Part shown: positions 16,484 to 24,939 of the stretch, one piece after another
Position numbering within the stretch: the stretch's first letter is position 1
Layout: each line of letters starts with the position of its first letter
DNA from: UBA1181 sp963648205
GTDB lineage: Bacteria; Bacteroidota; Bacteroidia; Bacteroidales; Paludibacteraceae
Length of the DNA stretch: 64,000 nucleotides
NCBI GenBank assembly: GCA_963648205.1
Contig: CAVJCT010000057.1
Location: 5,952-69,951, forward strand
Reading direction: 5' to 3'
Made by a program: the position numbers and the translations under genes
The notes under the pieces: generated by a model
The model's input: only the letters and a program-made list of their open reading frames with translations
What the model was told of the DNA's origin: nothing
The model's database searches: none

Positions 16484-18385
16484 TTAACGATGACGACGGA
16501 AACTGTCTTTGTTTCTGCGGAACTCTCTCTTGCCGCCACGGTCATCTCCGCCTCGACGAGAGCCACCGTCTCTTCCGCTACGGTCGCGACGGCTACCACG
16601 GTCTTTGCGTCCGCCTTCGCCAAACTGGCTGTAGAAATGGTCGCCTTCTTTTCCTCCTCTCTCACGGTCTTCGCCCTTTTCTTTCTCTCTGCGAGATGGA
16701 CGGTCTTCAACCTCTTGCAATTCAATCTCATCACCTCTACGACGGAATGCCTCCATCATATCAGGAACAACCGATTTGTCAACATCGAAGAATGAATAGC
16801 GGTTGGTGATCTCAATGCCGTGAACATCGATGTCATGGCTATCTGTGGTGTCGTTAATCAAACCGAGAACTCGCTTAGGTGTGAATCCGTCGCGCGAACC
16901 CATGTTGATCTTCAAACGAGTCATATCCTCTGCATTGCCAGAAGATTTGCGGTCTCTGTGACGCTCGCCTCTGTCTCCTCTTTCACTACGCTCGCTTCTT
17001 TCGCCACGTTTCTTCTCGCGATCACGCTCTTTTCTCTTGTCGCCAGCAACACCCAAGTTGAGGTCTGGTGCGTCCTTGTAATACTCCAAGAAACGATTGA
17101 ACTCTTGTGAAACGAAATTGATGATCAAATCCTCGCGACTCAAGTCCTTCAACTCGTCCATAATGGTAGGCAAGTATGGAGCAATCTGATCACGGTTCAC
17201 ATTCTCAGTAGCCTCCTTGATTTTATGAACAGTCGAGAAGAGTTGTGCTTGGCACACTTCCAAACCAGTAGGCACTGGCATCTGAACAAATGTTCTGTTG
17301 ATTTGTTTCTCGATGCTGCGAATACGATTACGCTCGCGAGAGTGGATGATAGCCACTGAGATACCCTTTTTGCCAGCACGACCTGTACGACCGCTTCGGT
17401 GGGTATAGTTCTCAATGTCGTCTGGAAGGTTGTAGTTGATGACGTGCGTCAAGTTGTTAACGTCCAAACCACGGGCAGCCACGTCTGTAGCCACGAGAAT
17501 CTGGAGTTTCTTGCTTCTGAAACGCTGCATCACCGTGTCACGTTGCGCCTGAGAAAGGTCTCCGTGCAAAGCGTCAGCATTGTAGCCGTCAGCCATCAAA
17601 TTATCTGCGACGTCCTTCGTCTCTTGACGAGTACGGCAGAAGATGATAGCGTAGATGTCAGGGTTGATGTCAACAACACGCTTCAAGCAGTTGTAACGAT
17701 CTTTCGCCTGCACCATATAGTAGACATGCTCTACATTTTCAGTACCAGAGTTGACTCTACCGATAGCGATTTCAACTCTGTTCTTCATATATTTCTTAGA
17801 CATCTCTGCGATTTCCTTAGGCATAGTAGCCGAGAAAAGGAGAGTACGACGATCCTCAGGAGTCTCTTCGAGAATACGCTCGATATCCTCTTGGAATCCC
17901 ATGTTGAGCATTTCGTCAGCCTCGTCGAGTACTAAGTAATGAATACCAGAAAGATCCACTTTCCCGCGTTCGATGAGGTCGATCAGACGACCAGGAGTAG
18001 CCACCAAGATTTGAGGTGGAATATCCAATTGTTTGAACTGAGAAACGATGCTTTCACCACCATAAACAGGCACGATTTTCATTCCCTTGATGTACTTCGA
18101 GAATTTCTTCAAGTCATTGGAAATTTGGATGCAAAGTTCTCTTGTCGGAGAAAGGACAAGAGCCTGAATCTTCTGCACGTGGCTGTCTGTTAACTGTAAC
18201 AAAGGAAGACCGAAGCCTGCGGTCTTACCGGTTCCCGTTTGGGCGAGTGCGACTAAATCCTCCGTGCTGTCTCCTAACAAAAAAGGAGTAACTTTCTCTT
18301 GGATCGGCATTGGTTCGACAAATCCCAAGTCTTCAATACCGTGAAGAATCTCTTCGCTTAACCCTAATTCCTTAAATGAACTCAT
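16484..18385 (-). CDS. DEAD-box ATP-dependent RNA helicase
   Basis: The 633-residue RNA helicase carries the standard motifs in order: Q motif (EPMPIQEKV), Walker A AQTGTGKT at about residues 49-56, PTREL, TPGR, DEAD in VLDEADEML, SAT, and in the second domain RGLDV and HRSGRTGRAGKKG. A DbpA-like RNA-binding domain occupies about 490-560 (RLKINMGSRDGFTPKRVLGLIND). The tail is strongly basic, with many RR/GG/RD repeats. This layout is that of DeaD/CsdA-type helicases used in ribosome assembly and cold growth. A clear promoter lies just upstream. Confidence 0.93.
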   Translation of the reverse strand: MSSFKELGLSEEILHGIEDLGFVEPMPIQEKVTPFLLGDSTEDLVALAQTGTGKTAGFGLPLLQLTDSHVQKIQALVLSPTRELCIQISNDLKKFSKYIKGMKIVPVYGGESIVSQFKQLDIPPQILVATPGRLIDLIERGKVDLSGIHYLVLDEADEMLNMGFQEDIERILEETPEDRRTLLFSATMPKEIAEMSKKYMKNRVEIAIGRVNSGTENVEHVYYMVQAKDRYNCLKRVVDINPDIYAIIFCRTRQETKDVADNLMADGYNADALHGDLSQAQRDTVMQRFRSKKLQILVATDVAARGLDVNNLTHVINYNLPDDIENYTHRSGRTGRAGKKGISVAIIHSRERNRIRSIEKQINRTFVQMPVPTGLEVCQAQLFSTVHKIKEATENVNRDQIAPYLPTIMDELKDLSREDLIINFVSQEFNRFLEYYKDAPDLNLGVAGDKRKERDREKKRGERSERSERGDRGERHRDRKSSGNAEDMTRLKINMGSRDGFTPKRVLGLINDTTDSHDIDVHGIEITNRYSFFDVDKSVVPDMMEAFRRRGDEIELQEVEDRPSRREKEKGEDRERGGKEGDHFYSQFGEGGRKDRGSRRDRSGRDGGSRRGGDDRGGKREFRRNKDSFRRHR

Positions 18386-18430
18386 TATTTATTTTTTATG
18401 AATACTTTCCAACGTTGGAAAAATATTTTG

Positions 18431-18461
18431 CAAAGGTAGAGAAAAAGGAGGAAATATGCAA
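18431..18461 (-). promoter_or_regulatory. Promoter of the DEAD-box helicase gene
   Basis: Reading the minus strand, TTG (18459-18461), a 20-base spacer and a perfect TACCTTTG (18431-18438) match the Bacteroidota promoter. The start codon is about 45 bases downstream. Confidence 0.65.
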
Positions 18462-18475
18462 ATTCTTTTGTGGGG

Positions 18476-18499
18476 TTACAAGGCGCACTCCTCCAACAC
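18476..18499 (+). repeat. Left copy of 24-nt direct repeat bounding the R-M module
   Basis: This 24-base segment differs by three bases from 20537-20560, which is the last 24 bases of the DUF4286 coding sequence. The shared core CGCACTCCTCCAA is at 18484-18496. The left copy does not belong to any gene and abuts the stop codon of the restriction gene at 18502. Confidence 0.7.
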
Positions 18500-18501
18500 A
18501 T

Positions 18502-19158
18502 TCATCGTTTCTTTGTAGAAGTTGATTTTTGCGTTTTTCCACCTTGAAGCGAAAGTCTCTTTATCTCTTCTCGAATTTTACCAACAACCTCTTTGTTCGC
18601 AATTTCTCCTTTCAAGCTGAACACAATGAAAACTTTACCGCCAAACTCTCTCTCGAAGTTTTGAAAATTCTTCTTCATTCGTTCTGGTACAGAGTATCCT
18701 CCGAAATTAGAACTTGCAGTAATTGGTTTAATTTGAATTCCCAAATATTTAGATCCAACTTTGCCCGTGTAATCAATATCCATAGAATGGTCTAACGAAG
18801 GATCGCTCTCTTCAAACACAACTTTCGGGAATATCTTTGCCAAACCATCGTTCACCACTGATTTCTCCCGAATGTAGCCATCGTATGTTCGATTTAAAGT
18901 AAGATTGATTATATAGTCGCGACAATCTTTTCTTGTAATCTCGGCAAAAGCAGCCTCCCATTCAGGAATTATGATAGTCGTTATTTTCTCATACAAGCGG
19001 TCTCCTAATTCTGTAAGCACTTGCTTGTCCATCTTTGTTCGATCCTTGTCTGTGGCGTACGCGTTTTTGAAATAATACTTACTCCATTCTTCGTATGATG
19101 CAGGCTGACACTCACGAATTAAAGCCATAACCTCTCCCACCTTGTTGGGTCTCGACAA
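18502..19158 (-). CDS. Type II restriction endonuclease, MjaI-like (putative)
   Basis: The 218-residue protein lies 81 bases after a DNA methyltransferase gene on the same strand. A PD-(D/E)xK-type core is visible near residues 120-145: DHSMDIDYTGKVGSK followed by LGIQIKP, where D...QxK is a common variant of the nuclease motif. The N-terminus (VGEVMALIRECQPASYEEWSKYYF) and this core resemble what I recall of the MjaI family, which cuts CTAG, and the partner resembles CTAG N4-cytosine methylases. The family call is moderately sure and the site specificity is inference. The gene is more AT-rich than its neighbours and sits inside a direct-repeat-bounded insertion. Confidence 0.65.
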   Translation of the reverse strand: MSRPNKVGEVMALIRECQPASYEEWSKYYFKNAYATDKDRTKMDKQVLTELGDRLYEKITTIIIPEWEAAFAEITRKDCRDYIINLTLNRTYDGYIREKSVVNDGLAKIFPKVVFEESDPSLDHSMDIDYTGKVGSKYLGIQIKPITASSNFGGYSVPERMKKNFQNFEREFGGKVFIVFSLKGEIANKEVVGKIREEIKRLSLQGGKTQKSTSTKKR

Positions 19159-19239
19159 CTGGTACGTTTGGCATGCATAATTAAGTACATGCTCCTTCCT
19201 ACCAAAATCTTTTGATCGTTTGTTATTATCAATTATACA

Positions 19240-20523
19240 TTAATCATTATGTAATTTGTTAAACTTATCAATATATTTAAAACTCATTGTGTTATCGACG
19301 TCAACTAATTTAGATTTAACAAGATGTGAGTTTAAAAATGTCTTGTTTTCTAAATATAAATAACACATCAAATTGTTTTGCTCATCATATTTTGTCGTGT
19401 CAAATTTAAAAAACACTTTCTTTCCCTTCGTTTTTTCAAGCAAAAATTCTATTGCTTCCTTTTCTTTCCCCTCGATTGGTTTCACTCCAATCAGCTTTAC
19501 AACCAAATCATTGCTGAGTTTAACAATGTTAGGCGCATAAATTGATTTTATCGAGAAAAAATCTTGACGCTCTTTTTTTTCACTATCAATTTTTGATCCA
19601 AACTGCAATGATTTCACATCAATCTTATTTTCCATCTTATGAGGATCTTGAAATTGATAGGGTAAATCTTTTCTTTTCTCATTAACATCAAAAGCATTGG
19701 TGTCTGTGAGAAATTCGAACTCAGCATCGTTGAAAAACGTTGGTTGGGTTACTTTCTCCTCATAAAAAGATCTAAAGTCTGGATTTATCTCGTAACCTAT
19801 TGAGTTTCTTCCTAAATTTCTTGCTGCGAGAGCCGTAGTTCCGCTTCCCATGAAAGGGTCAAAAACAGTTTCATCAGCAAAAGAAAACATCTTGATAAGG
19901 CGATGTGGCAGTTCTTCTGGAAAAACAGCAATATGTCCGTCTTGCTTTGCTCCTCCAAAATTCCAGTGCGAAGCGAAATAGGTATTCCACTCTTCCTTCG
20001 TCATTTCCGACTGTTTCTTTTGCTCAACAGTTGGCGTAGGAGATTTCCCTTGCTTTTTAAAAATAAGAATAAATTCATAATCTATTTTTAAAATTCCATT
20101 TCGAGGATATGGAAAACTACCCATTATGGCAGCCCCACCAGTCGTATTCATTGTCGTCTGCTTTTGCCATATTATAGCCCCCATATAGTCTAATTTCAAA
20201 GATTCGCAAAATCGAATAATCTCTGTACGAATGGGAATGACCTTGTATCGTCCATAATAAACAGAACGAGCAAACTGGTCGCCTATGTTGATACATAGAC
20301 GGCAACCATCATGTAAAATCCTGTTACATTCAGACCATACAATATTCAGATTATTGATATACTCTTCGTAACTGTCATGAAAGCCAATTTGGTTCTCGTT
20401 TCCGTAGTCTTTTAACTGCCAATATGGTGGTGAGGTAATAATCAAATGCACTGACTTGTCTGGAATCAACGAAAGATTCCTACTATCACCGTTTATTAGA
20501 GTATGTTTTGTTTTTTTATCCAT
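19240..20523 (-). CDS. DNA methyltransferase (N4-cytosine type) with C-terminal nuclease-like domain
   Basis: The 427-residue beta-class methyltransferase has the catalytic TSPPYW at residues 30-35 and the AdoMet-binding DPFMGSGTTALAARNLGR at about 228-245. TSPPYW favours N4-cytosine over N6-adenine methylation, as in M.MjaI-type CTAG enzymes. After the methylase core there is an extra ~100-residue domain (about 325-420). Its pattern is VVKLIGVKPIEG, AIEFLLEKTKGKKVFF, YLYLENKTFLNSHLV, which looks like a staphylococcal-nuclease OB fold. The catalytic arginines expected of that fold are not evident, so the domain may bind DNA rather than cut it (inference). It pairs with the restriction gene downstream. 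Confidence 0.8.
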   Translation of the reverse strand: MDKKTKHTLINGDSRNLSLIPDKSVHLIITSPPYWQLKDYGNENQIGFHDSYEEYINNLNIVWSECNRILHDGCRLCINIGDQFARSVYYGRYKVIPIRTEIIRFCESLKLDYMGAIIWQKQTTMNTTGGAAIMGSFPYPRNGILKIDYEFILIFKKQGKSPTPTVEQKKQSEMTKEEWNTYFASHWNFGGAKQDGHIAVFPEELPHRLIKMFSFADETVFDPFMGSGTTALAARNLGRNSIGYEINPDFRSFYEEKVTQPTFFNDAEFEFLTDTNAFDVNEKRKDLPYQFQDPHKMENKIDVKSLQFGSKIDSEKKERQDFFSIKSIYAPNIVKLSNDLVVKLIGVKPIEGKEKEAIEFLLEKTKGKKVFFKFDTTKYDEQNNLMCYLYLENKTFLNSHLVKSKLVDVDNTMSFKYIDKFNKLHND

Positions 20524-20536
20524 AATTCCCTATTAA

Positions 20537-20560
20537 TTACAACTCGCACTCCTCCAATAC
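20537..20560 (+). repeat. Right copy of 24-nt direct repeat (end of DUF4286 gene)
   Basis: These are the last 24 bases of the DUF4286 coding region, nearly repeated at 18476-18499 with three mismatches. The two copies bracket the R-M gene pair, as expected if the module inserted at the end of this gene and duplicated the target. Confidence 0.7.
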
Positions 20561-20848
20561 CGTAGAAAACGGCAATGCCTCAACGCCAAAGGTCTCTAAG
20601 AGCGATTGTTTGACGTCGATGAAATAGTCTTCTTGAAAGGTCGTGACTTTGTCGTGCGAGGGCAATTCTACCTGCAAACTATAGGTGCATGTCTCGGGGT
20701 CTTGGGTGTGAACTTTCAAAAAACGAAGTCCGCCGATGTAGTCGCACTCTTGTAGGCTCGAAACACACGACTGGCGCATCCACGCTAAAAAATTCTGCTC
20801 TACTCGAGGAGAAATCGAAAATGTAGTGTTGAAAATAATCATCTGCAA
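20537..20848 (-). CDS. DUF4286 family protein
   Basis: The 103-residue protein has the pattern of DUF4286: IIFNTTFSISPRVEQNFLAWMR near the start, GGLRFLKVHTQ and YSLQVELPS in the middle, LLETFGVEALPFSTVLEE at the end. It is probably a small ferredoxin-like/dimeric alpha-beta barrel fold (inference). In other Bacteroidota I recall this gene lying next to ruvC; here ruvC is at 35990, so that link is broken. The last 24 bases are nearly duplicated on the far side of the R-M module. A promoter-like pair lies directly upstream. Confidence 0.8.
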   Translation of the reverse strand: MQMIIFNTTFSISPRVEQNFLAWMRQSCVSSLQECDYIGGLRFLKVHTQDPETCTYSLQVELPSHDKVTTFQEDYFIDVKQSLLETFGVEALPFSTVLEECEL

Positions 20849-20861
20849 AAAATTAGTCTTG

Positions 20862-20894
20862 CAAAAATAGTAATTTTGAAGCCGTTTCCGTCAA
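20862..20894 (-). promoter_or_regulatory. Likely promoter of the DUF4286 gene
   Basis: On the minus strand, TTG (20892-20894), 22 bases, then TATTTTTG (20862-20869), which fits TAnnTTTG. The implied leader is only a few bases before the ATG at 20848. Confidence 0.45.
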
Positions 20895-20961
20895 TTTGTG
20901 CTATAGCAAACCGCTTTTAATATCGCAAGTTGACAAATTTTTGTAAAAAACTGATTATCAA

Positions 20962-22395
20962 ATGGAACAGTTAATTTCATTATACGAGAAGTTGGTGGGC
21001 GAAAATCCTTGCTGTACCTTACTGAAAGGGGAGGGCTCCAACCGCAAATACTTCCGACTTTCATCCAATAAAGGTTCGCTGATTGGCGTGCAAGGAGAGT
21101 CGGTCGAAGAGAACAGGGCATTTATCACTTTGGCAAAACATTTTGAAAATCAGCAACTTAACACACCAAAAGTGGTTGCTGTTTCCGACGATTCTCTATT
21201 CTACTTACAAGAAGATTTGGGCGATGTGTCTCTATATCAGGCAATTGCGTCAGACATAAAGTCGCACGTCTTTTCGGACGAAAGTCGAGCAATCCTTAGA
21301 AAAACAATGTCGCAACTTGCTGATTTTCAGTTTAATGCAGCAAAAGGACTCGATTTTTCCGTCTGTTACCCTATCCCTGCAATGGACAAAACCTCTATTA
21401 TGTGGGATCTCAACTATTTCAAGTATTGTTTTTTGAAATTGATGAAGGTGAATTTCTTGGAGGTGAATTTGGAAAGGGATTTCAACAAATTGACGGACGA
21501 TTTATTACAATACGACAGTAATACTTTCTTGTACAGAGATTTTCAGTCACGCAACGTGATGTTGAAGGATGGTAACCCTTATTTCATTGATTTTCAGGGC
21601 GGTAGACGTGGACCGATTTTCTACGACGTAGCCTCTTTCGTATGGCAAGCCAAGGCAAATTATCCTGAAGAGGTGAGAGAAGAGTTGATTCAAGCCTATA
21701 TGGAATCGCTTCGTAAGTATCAGACTGTCAACGAGGTAGCATTCAAGAAGACAATGGCTTTGTTCGTTCTTTTCCGTCAGTTGCAAGTGTTGGGTGCGTA
21801 TGGCTACAGAGGTCTGTTTGAAGGGAAGAAATATTTCATAGAAAGCATTCCGTTGGCAATGAAAAACATAGCGGACTTGATTACGAAGAATGATTTTTCT
21901 GCTTATCCATATTTAATCTCTATCTTGAAGAATCTTGCAGAAGGATATGTTCACGAGGAGAAAAAAGTGTTGGACAACACAAAACTGACCGTGAAGGTTT
22001 TCAGTTTCTCTTATAAGAAAGGTATTCCTGATGATATTTCGGGAAATGGTGGCGGATATGTGTTTGATTGCCGTGGCGTTCACAATCCAGGAAAATATGA
22101 GCAGTACAAACCGCTGACGGGTATGGATCAGCCTGTAATTGATTTCCTTGAGCAGGATGGTGAGATTCTGAAATTCTTAGACCATATCTACGCTTTGGCT
22201 GATGCGCATGTGCAGCGATATATGGAGCGTGGATTCTCATCGTTGATGTTCTCGTTTGGCTGTACGGGTGGAAGACATCGTTCTGTTTACTCTGCCGAGC
22301 ATGTTGCAGCGCACATTGCCCAGAAATTTGGTGTTAGGGTAGAACTCTGTCATCGTGAGCAGAACGTGGAGAAGACCTATCCTGCCGTTCTATAA
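20962..22395 (+). CDS. AmgK-like sugar kinase fused to RapZ C-terminal domain
   Basis: This is a two-domain protein of 477 residues. Residues 1-335 are an aminoglycoside-phosphotransferase (APH) fold kinase: the nucleotide loop GEGSNRKYFRL, YLQEDLGD, the catalytic loop FLYRDFQSRNVML and metal-binding IDFQGGRRGP. This resembles the cell-wall sugar kinase AmgK. Residues 345-477 match the C-terminal domain of RapZ: FSYKKGIP, FDCRGVHNPG, FSFGCTGGRHRSVYSAE. In E. coli RapZ this domain senses glucosamine-6-phosphate and governs GlmS levels. The fusion suggests an amino-sugar-sensing or cell-wall-recycling kinase (inference). It is transcribed alone, convergent with pckG. Confidence 0.88.
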   Translation: MEQLISLYEKLVGENPCCTLLKGEGSNRKYFRLSSNKGSLIGVQGESVEENRAFITLAKHFENQQLNTPKVVAVSDDSLFYLQEDLGDVSLYQAIASDIKSHVFSDESRAILRKTMSQLADFQFNAAKGLDFSVCYPIPAMDKTSIMWDLNYFKYCFLKLMKVNFLEVNLERDFNKLTDDLLQYDSNTFLYRDFQSRNVMLKDGNPYFIDFQGGRRGPIFYDVASFVWQAKANYPEEVREELIQAYMESLRKYQTVNEVAFKKTMALFVLFRQLQVLGAYGYRGLFEGKKYFIESIPLAMKNIADLITKNDFSAYPYLISILKNLAEGYVHEEKKVLDNTKLTVKVFSFSYKKGIPDDISGNGGGYVFDCRGVHNPGKYEQYKPLTGMDQPVIDFLEQDGEILKFLDHIYALADAHVQRYMERGFSSLMFSFGCTGGRHRSVYSAEHVAAHIAQKFGVRVELCHREQNVEKTYPAVL

Positions 22396-22435
22396 AAGTG
22401 CTATCTAAACAGAAAATTTAGATTAACGCAAAATA

Positions 22436-22466
22436 AAAAAAGCCGCACCCGAAGGTACGGCTTTTA
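22436..22466. terminator. Bidirectional terminator
   Basis: A hairpin (AAGCCGCACC / GGTACGGCTT, one mismatch) with a GAA-type loop is flanked by an A-run and a T-run. It lies between convergent genes ending at 22395 (+) and 22489 (-). Confidence 0.75.
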
Positions 22467-22488
22467 TTGTTATCTATACGTTGTCAGA

Positions 22489-24303
22489 TTACATTCCAAG
22501 TCTTTTCTTGAAAGCGTCCAACTCAGCACGCAACTCCTTAGGGAGGTGTTTACCGAACTTAGCGTAGTGCTCTTCGATCAACTTAACCTCGTCCTTCCAC
22601 TCGTCTGGGTTAACAGCCAAGACCTTCTTCATAGTCTCTTCGTTAACGTCAGCCAAACCGTCGATGTTGATTTGACCAGGAGCAGGAACCTTACCGATTA
22701 CAGTGTCAACTGTCTCGCCCTTGCCATCGCAACGATCGAAGATGTAAGCCAATACACGGCTGTTATCACCGTAACCTGGCCACAAGAACTTACCGTTGTC
22801 TTTACGGAACCAGTTAACGAAGAAGATCTTAGGCAACTTAGTCTTATCCTTAGCTGCAGCACCAACTTCGATCCAGTGTTGGAAGTAGTCTCCCATGTTG
22901 TAACCACAGAATGGCAACATAGCGAATGGGTCACGACGTACACCAGCCTTCAAACCGATAGCAGCAGCAGTTACCTCAGAACCTACGATAGATCCCATGT
23001 AAACACCGTGATTCCAGTCGTTAGCCTCGTGGATCAAAGGAACAGTGCTAGGACGACGACCACCGAACAAGATTGCAGAAACAGGAACACCTGCCTCAGC
23101 CTCCCACTCAGGAGCGATTCCTGGACATTGACATGCAGGAGCAGCGAAACGAGAGTTCTTGTGTGCAACTGGGTTCTCATCCTTATCGCGAGAAGAAGGA
23201 TCGTCAACAACGTTACCCTTCCAATCGATAGTACCCTTAGGACAATCGTATCCGATTCCTTCCCACCAAATATCACCGTCTGGAGTGTAACCTACGTTAG
23301 TGAAGATAGTGTTTTTGTTGCAGCTCTCCAAAGCGTTCTTGTTAGTCTTAGCTGAAGTGTAAGGAGCAACACCGAAGAAACCAGCCTCTGGGTTGATAGC
23401 GTAAAGACGACCATCCTTACCATATTTCATCCAAGCGATATCATCACCTACAGTCTCAACCTTCCATCCTGGAATAGTAGGGATCAACATTGCCAAGTTA
23501 GTCTTACCACATGCTGATGGGAATGCAGCACAAACGTACTTTTTCTCACCCTTAGGGTTAGTCAAACCGAGGATCAACATGTGCTCTGCCAACCAACCTT
23601 CTTCCTTAGCCATAACAGAAGCAATACGCAAAGCGAAGCACTTCTTACCAAGCAATGCATTTCCTCCGTAACCTGAACCGAACGTCCAAATTTCACGCTC
23701 TTCTGGGAATTGTACGATGTACTTGTCATCGATTGGAGCGCAAGGCCACTTCTTGTCAGTCAATCCGTCTGGCAATGGCTTTCCTACTGAGTGGATACAA
23801 GGAATGAAATCACCGCTCTTCTCGATCAATTCCAATGCCTTGCTACCCATACGAGTCATGATCTTCATTGATCCTACAACGTATGCAGAGTCAGTGATCT
23901 CAACACCCAACTGGCTGATAGGACCACCGAGAGGACCCATTGAGAATGGGATAACGTACATCGTACGGCCCTTCATACAACCATTGTACTTGTTGATCAA
24001 GATATGCTTCATTTGAACAGGATCCATCCAGTTGTTAGTTGGTCCTGCATCTTCTTGTTTCTTAGAACAAATAAAAGTACGGTTCTCTACACGAGCAACA
24101 TCACTTGGATCTGACTGGAAGTAGTAGCTGTTAGGACGTTTCTCCTCGTTCAACTTCTTAGCCAAACCTTTTGCTACACATTCGTCCATAAGACGAGTGA
24201 ACTCGGCATCAGAGCCATCACATAAGTAAACATCCTCAGGTTGACAAATATCAGCCCACATCTTTACCCATGCGTTCAATTTTGCATTCTTGGTGTTAAT
24301 CAT
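22489..24303 (-). CDS. pckG: Phosphoenolpyruvate carboxykinase (GTP)
   Basis: GTP-dependent PEPCK of 604 residues interconverts oxaloacetate and PEP. In fermentative Bacteroidota it often runs in the carboxylating direction on the way to succinate. Visible motifs are the P-loop FPSACGKTN at about 261-269, IGDD-like VGDDIAWMK, the substrate loop FGGRRPSTVPL, and GSGYGGNALLGKK with the metal-binding lysine region. The length and the absence of the ATP-type signature support the GTP class. A -7-like TATCTTTG is found on the minus strand at 24407-24414. Codon use indicates high expression. Confidence 0.96.
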   Translation of the reverse strand: MINTKNAKLNAWVKMWADICQPEDVYLCDGSDAEFTRLMDECVAKGLAKKLNEEKRPNSYYFQSDPSDVARVENRTFICSKKQEDAGPTNNWMDPVQMKHILINKYNGCMKGRTMYVIPFSMGPLGGPISQLGVEITDSAYVVGSMKIMTRMGSKALELIEKSGDFIPCIHSVGKPLPDGLTDKKWPCAPIDDKYIVQFPEEREIWTFGSGYGGNALLGKKCFALRIASVMAKEEGWLAEHMLILGLTNPKGEKKYVCAAFPSACGKTNLAMLIPTIPGWKVETVGDDIAWMKYGKDGRLYAINPEAGFFGVAPYTSAKTNKNALESCNKNTIFTNVGYTPDGDIWWEGIGYDCPKGTIDWKGNVVDDPSSRDKDENPVAHKNSRFAAPACQCPGIAPEWEAEAGVPVSAILFGGRRPSTVPLIHEANDWNHGVYMGSIVGSEVTAAAIGLKAGVRRDPFAMLPFCGYNMGDYFQHWIEVGAAAKDKTKLPKIFFVNWFRKDNGKFLWPGYGDNSRVLAYIFDRCDGKGETVDTVIGKVPAPGQINIDGLADVNEETMKKVLAVNPDEWKDEVKLIEEHYAKFGKHLPKELRAELDAFKKRLGM

Positions 24304-24454
24304 AAAATTATAATTTTATAAAAGTATCTTTCTCTATTCTATCGTCTTCTCGGGAATCCTTCATCTTCGTCTTTTACAACACAAAACCTACTCCCAGAAA
24401 ACCGCGCAAAGATAAAGATTTTTTCGTTACGTTTCTTATCCTTTACAATAGTAA

Positions 24455-24487
24455 TTGAAAATTTTTCTTCCCTATTTTCTACCTTTG
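24455..24487 (+). promoter_or_regulatory. Promoter of the thioesterase gene
   Basis: TTG (24455-24457), 22 bases, then TACCTTTG (24480-24487). This explains why the in-frame TTG at 24455 should not be read as a start codon. Confidence 0.6.
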
Positions 24488-24520
24488 CACATCTTAATTT
24501 TTTTCAATACTAATTCAAAT

Positions 24521-24925
24521 ATGGCAGATTATATTTTTGAATACGAGTTCGAGGTGCGCGATTATGAATGTGACATCCAAGGTATCGTCAATAATGCAAA
24601 CTATCAGCACTATATGGAGCATGCGCGCCATCGTTTCATTCAAACACTCAACCTGGATTTCGCCGACCTGACCAAGCGTGGCATCATCTTAGTGGTGGCT
24701 AAAGCGGAACTCCAATACAAGAAACCTCTCGTGAGCAACGATAAGTTTGTCTGCCGTGTCAATGTGGCAAAAGAGGGTTGGCGCTACGTTTTCTATGAGG
24801 ATATCTACCGCTCGTCTGACAATGCTCTCTGCACGAAAGGTCGCTTCGACATCGTTTCAGTGATCAATGGTAGATTGGGCGTTTCGGAAGAAGTGGACAA
24901 GGCTTTGTTCGGAGAGAACGCTTAG
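24521..24925 (+). CDS. Acyl-CoA thioesterase, 4HBT hotdog family
   Basis: The 134-residue single-hotdog protein has the 4-hydroxybenzoyl-CoA thioesterase pattern: FEVRDYECDIQGIVNNANYQHYMEHARHRF near the start, with the Asp of the YECD(I)QG motif as catalytic candidate, followed by VVAKAELQYKKPL and GWRYVFYEDIY. Such YbgC-like enzymes hydrolyse acyl-CoA or acyl-ACP. The start at ATG 24521 is chosen because the upstream extension overlaps the promoter. It is convergent with the lipid-kinase gene after only 14 bases. The physiological substrate cannot be read from the sequence. Confidence 0.88.
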   Translation: MADYIFEYEFEVRDYECDIQGIVNNANYQHYMEHARHRFIQTLNLDFADLTKRGIILVVAKAELQYKKPLVSNDKFVCRVNVAKEGWRYVFYEDIYRSSDNALCTKGRFDIVSVINGRLGVSEEVDKALFGENA

Positions 24926-24939
24926 ATATTTCTTAATAA

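Noticed and set aside
18476..20560. Insertion sequence or transposon carrying the R-M genes
   Set aside because: No transposase, integrase or terminal inverted repeats were seen; only a direct repeat is present.
22546..23355. 269-residue open frame on the plus strand
   Set aside because: It is antisense to pckG, and its Ser/Thr/Val-rich composition mirrors that gene's codon bias.
24455..24520. N-terminal extension of the 4HBT thioesterase from a TTG
   Set aside because: The TTG is the upstream element of a good promoter, and the extension does not fit the family.
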